Source: Chloroflexota bacterium (GTDB lineage: Bacteria > Chloroflexota > Limnocylindria > QHBO01). From it: a stretch of 7,533 nucleotides of DNA. The notes beneath the pieces were generated by a model. That model did no database searches. It worked only from the letters and a program-made list of their open reading frames with translations, and was not told where the DNA came from. The stretch covers positions 1-7,533 of the forward strand of contig JAOUHE010000082.1 of assembly GCA_029865285.1 (NCBI GenBank). The letters run 5' to 3'. The translations under genes and the position numbers were made by a program. Below are positions 6,626 to 7,533 of the stretch, in pieces. Each line of letters starts with the position of its first letter. Position 1 is the first letter of the stretch.

Positions 6626-6835
6626 GTGGAGGGCGTCAGGACGCGGTACGCGAAGTCGATGGCGACCCATCCGAACCTCCACTATGAGATCCCCAGTCGC
6701 ATCGCTCTCGGTGCCTACGTCATCGACGAGGAACGCGTCACGGGCTATTCGCCCGGCGGGCCTGACGTCGTCCGGGCGGTGCTCGTCTACCGGGTCGCCG
6801 GCGATCTGATCCAGGAGATCCTGATCCTCTCCTGA
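6626..6835 (+). pseudogene. C-terminal half of an NTF2/SnoaL-like family protein, probably a truncated remnant
   Basis: The frame encodes 69 residues from a GTG at 6626. The stretch RYAKSMATHPNLHYEIPSRI, then ALGAYVIDEERVTGY and AVLVYRVAGDLIQEILIL, resembles the second half of NTF2-like/SnoaL-like proteins (about 110-130 aa), where a helix is followed by the long antiparallel strands. The first 45-60 residues, including the N-terminal helices that normally carry the YNARD-like segment, are absent: upstream in frame there is only the 28-nt gap after the GNAT stop and then out-of-frame GNAT sequence. GTG 6626 has no good ribosome site of its own. A strong AGGGGAGGGG (6596-6605) instead precedes ATG 6612, which is in a different frame. 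It may be a decayed gene, a frameshifted fusion or a very small expressed protein. Family assignment is moderately sure; functionality is doubtful. Confidence 0.55.
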
Positions 6836-6862
6836 ACTGCTGGCTCGCCGGGACGCGTCAGG

Positions 6863-7533
6863 TCACTGGGAGCCGCCCCACTCGACCGCCGGGTCATAGT
6901 CCGGGTCGGGCGGTTCGGCTGCTGGCCGGTCTGCCTCCGGCACATGGCGCAGGTTGACGCGTACTCGCCACCAGACGGTGGATCTGCCGCGCATGGCATC
7001 CACCATCACGTCGTCCTCCGCGAGCAGCGCCGATGCCCCGGGGTGCCGCGTGCGCCATCGCTCGAGGCCGGCGAGCGCGTCTTCCTTCGCCTTGGCCTGG
7101 GAGATGACCAGCAGCGGGTGAACAGATCGGCGCCTGCCGGTGGGTGAGCGCCCTGGCGCGCCCGCCTTTGCCGGATCCGGGACGCGTCGCTTCGATGGCT
7201 GGACGCGCGGTGGCTCGCCGGCCTGCTTGGCGTAGTGCGGAGGCCATGGCGCATCGCCGAGTCCGCCCGCCTCGTCCCGGGCTGATAGCTCCAACAGCCC
7301 GTCGAGCGAACCGACCAGGTCGTCGATCCCGGCACCCACATCGCCAAGGCGGGCGTATCGGTCAGGCATGGTCAGCACGGTGAAATCGCCAAGCTCTGCG
7401 TCGGGGACCTCGGACCAGTCGAGCGGTGCGGAGACGCGGGCATCGGGCACCGGTCGGACCGAATAGGCCGATGCAACGGTGCGGTCCCTGGCGTTCTGGT
7501 TGTAGTCGATGAAGACCCCGTGCCGCTCCTCCT
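6863..7533 (-). CDS. LigD-type DNA primase-polymerase domain protein with C-terminal extension, 5' end cut by the window edge
   Basis: The visible 222 residues are the C-terminal part of an NHEJ archaeo-eukaryotic primase-type polymerase, which fills gaps at broken DNA ends, often adding ribonucleotides. At the right edge, on the minus strand, VFIDYNQNARDRTVASAYSVR carries the third catalytic Asp (codon 7507-7505) and, 17 residues on, the conserved Arg of YSVR. This is the same spacing as D227 and R244 in the mycobacterial LigD polymerase domain. SAPLDWSEVPD and DFTVLTMPDRYARLGD follow as in the family. From about fragment residue 99 comes a Pro/Arg/Lys-rich linker to 136. A separate compact module follows (137-222; LAGLERWRTRHPG, VDAMRGRSTVWWRVRVNL, PDPDYDP). 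No ligase domain follows, so the polymerase is a separate gene from the LigC-type ligase. It converges with the NTF2 remnant, with a 27-nt gap. Confidence 0.9.
   Translation of the reverse strand, partial: EERHGVFIDYNQNARDRTVASAYSVRPVPDARVSAPLDWSEVPDAELGDFTVLTMPDRYARLGDVGAGIDDLVGSLDGLLELSARDEAGGLGDAPWPPHYAKQAGEPPRVQPSKRRVPDPAKAGAPGRSPTGRRRSVHPLLVISQAKAKEDALAGLERWRTRHPGASALLAEDDVMVDAMRGRSTVWWRVRVNLRHVPEADRPAAEPPDPDYDPAVEWGGSQ

Noticed and set aside
6612..6809. ATG 6612 frame with a strong ribosome-binding-like sequence
   Set aside because: The frame yields an Arg/Ser-rich product without family similarity, while the overlapping frame carries clear NTF2-like sequence.
6831..6862. CCTGA/TCAGG inverted repeat between the convergent genes as a terminator
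   Set aside because: Only 5 bp of stem with a 22-nt loop and no T tract; too weak to call.
6850..7188. GGGACGCGTC occurring at 6850 and 7179
   Set aside because: Two copies of a short GC-rich palindrome-containing word, one inside coding sequence, are expected by chance in this composition.

Overview
The window is G+C rich (roughly two thirds by eye), with no tRNA, rRNA, CRISPR array or insertion sequence that I can see. Six of the seven visible stop codons are TGA. Coding density is very high, short intergenic gaps dominate, GTG starts are used, and some promoters look leaderless. Together with separate LigC-type ligase and LigD-polymerase-type genes, this suggests a high-GC soil or aquatic bacterium, most plausibly Chloroflexota or Actinomycetota. 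That placement is inference; no marker gene is present.

Left block, minus strand (3121 down to 1): a beta-CASP metallo-beta-lactamase nuclease, an S-adenosylmethionine hydroxide adenosyltransferase (SAM hydrolase), and the ATPase of an ECF-type (CbiO/EcfA-like) transporter that runs off the left edge. Gaps are 20 nt and 3 nt, so this is very probably one leftward operon. The SAM hydrolase and transporter may act together on a nucleoside, methionine or vitamin-type solute.

Divergent control region (3122-3180): only 59 bp separate the nuclease from the rightward gene. Each side has a -10-like hexamer 9 nt from its start codon, as expected for leaderless mRNAs.

Middle block, plus strand (3181-6597): an ATP-dependent DNA ligase of the LigC type (non-homologous end joining family), a DUF885 zinc-hydrolase-like protein, and a GNAT acetyltransferase whose GTG start overlaps the preceding stop. 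A short ORF (6626-6835) then encodes only the C-terminal half of an NTF2/SnoaL-like protein and looks like a remnant.

Right edge, minus strand (7533 down to 6863): the C-terminal part of a LigD-type primase-polymerase domain with its third catalytic Asp, followed by a basic linker and a distinct C-terminal module. With LigC, this indicates a dispersed bacterial NHEJ locus; Ku is not in the window and may lie beyond 7533.

Nothing here is a clearly new system. The points most worth a second look are the polymerase C-terminal extension, the back-to-back pairing of a beta-CASP nuclease with an NHEJ ligase, the SAM-hydrolase/ECF linkage and the truncated NTF2 gene.
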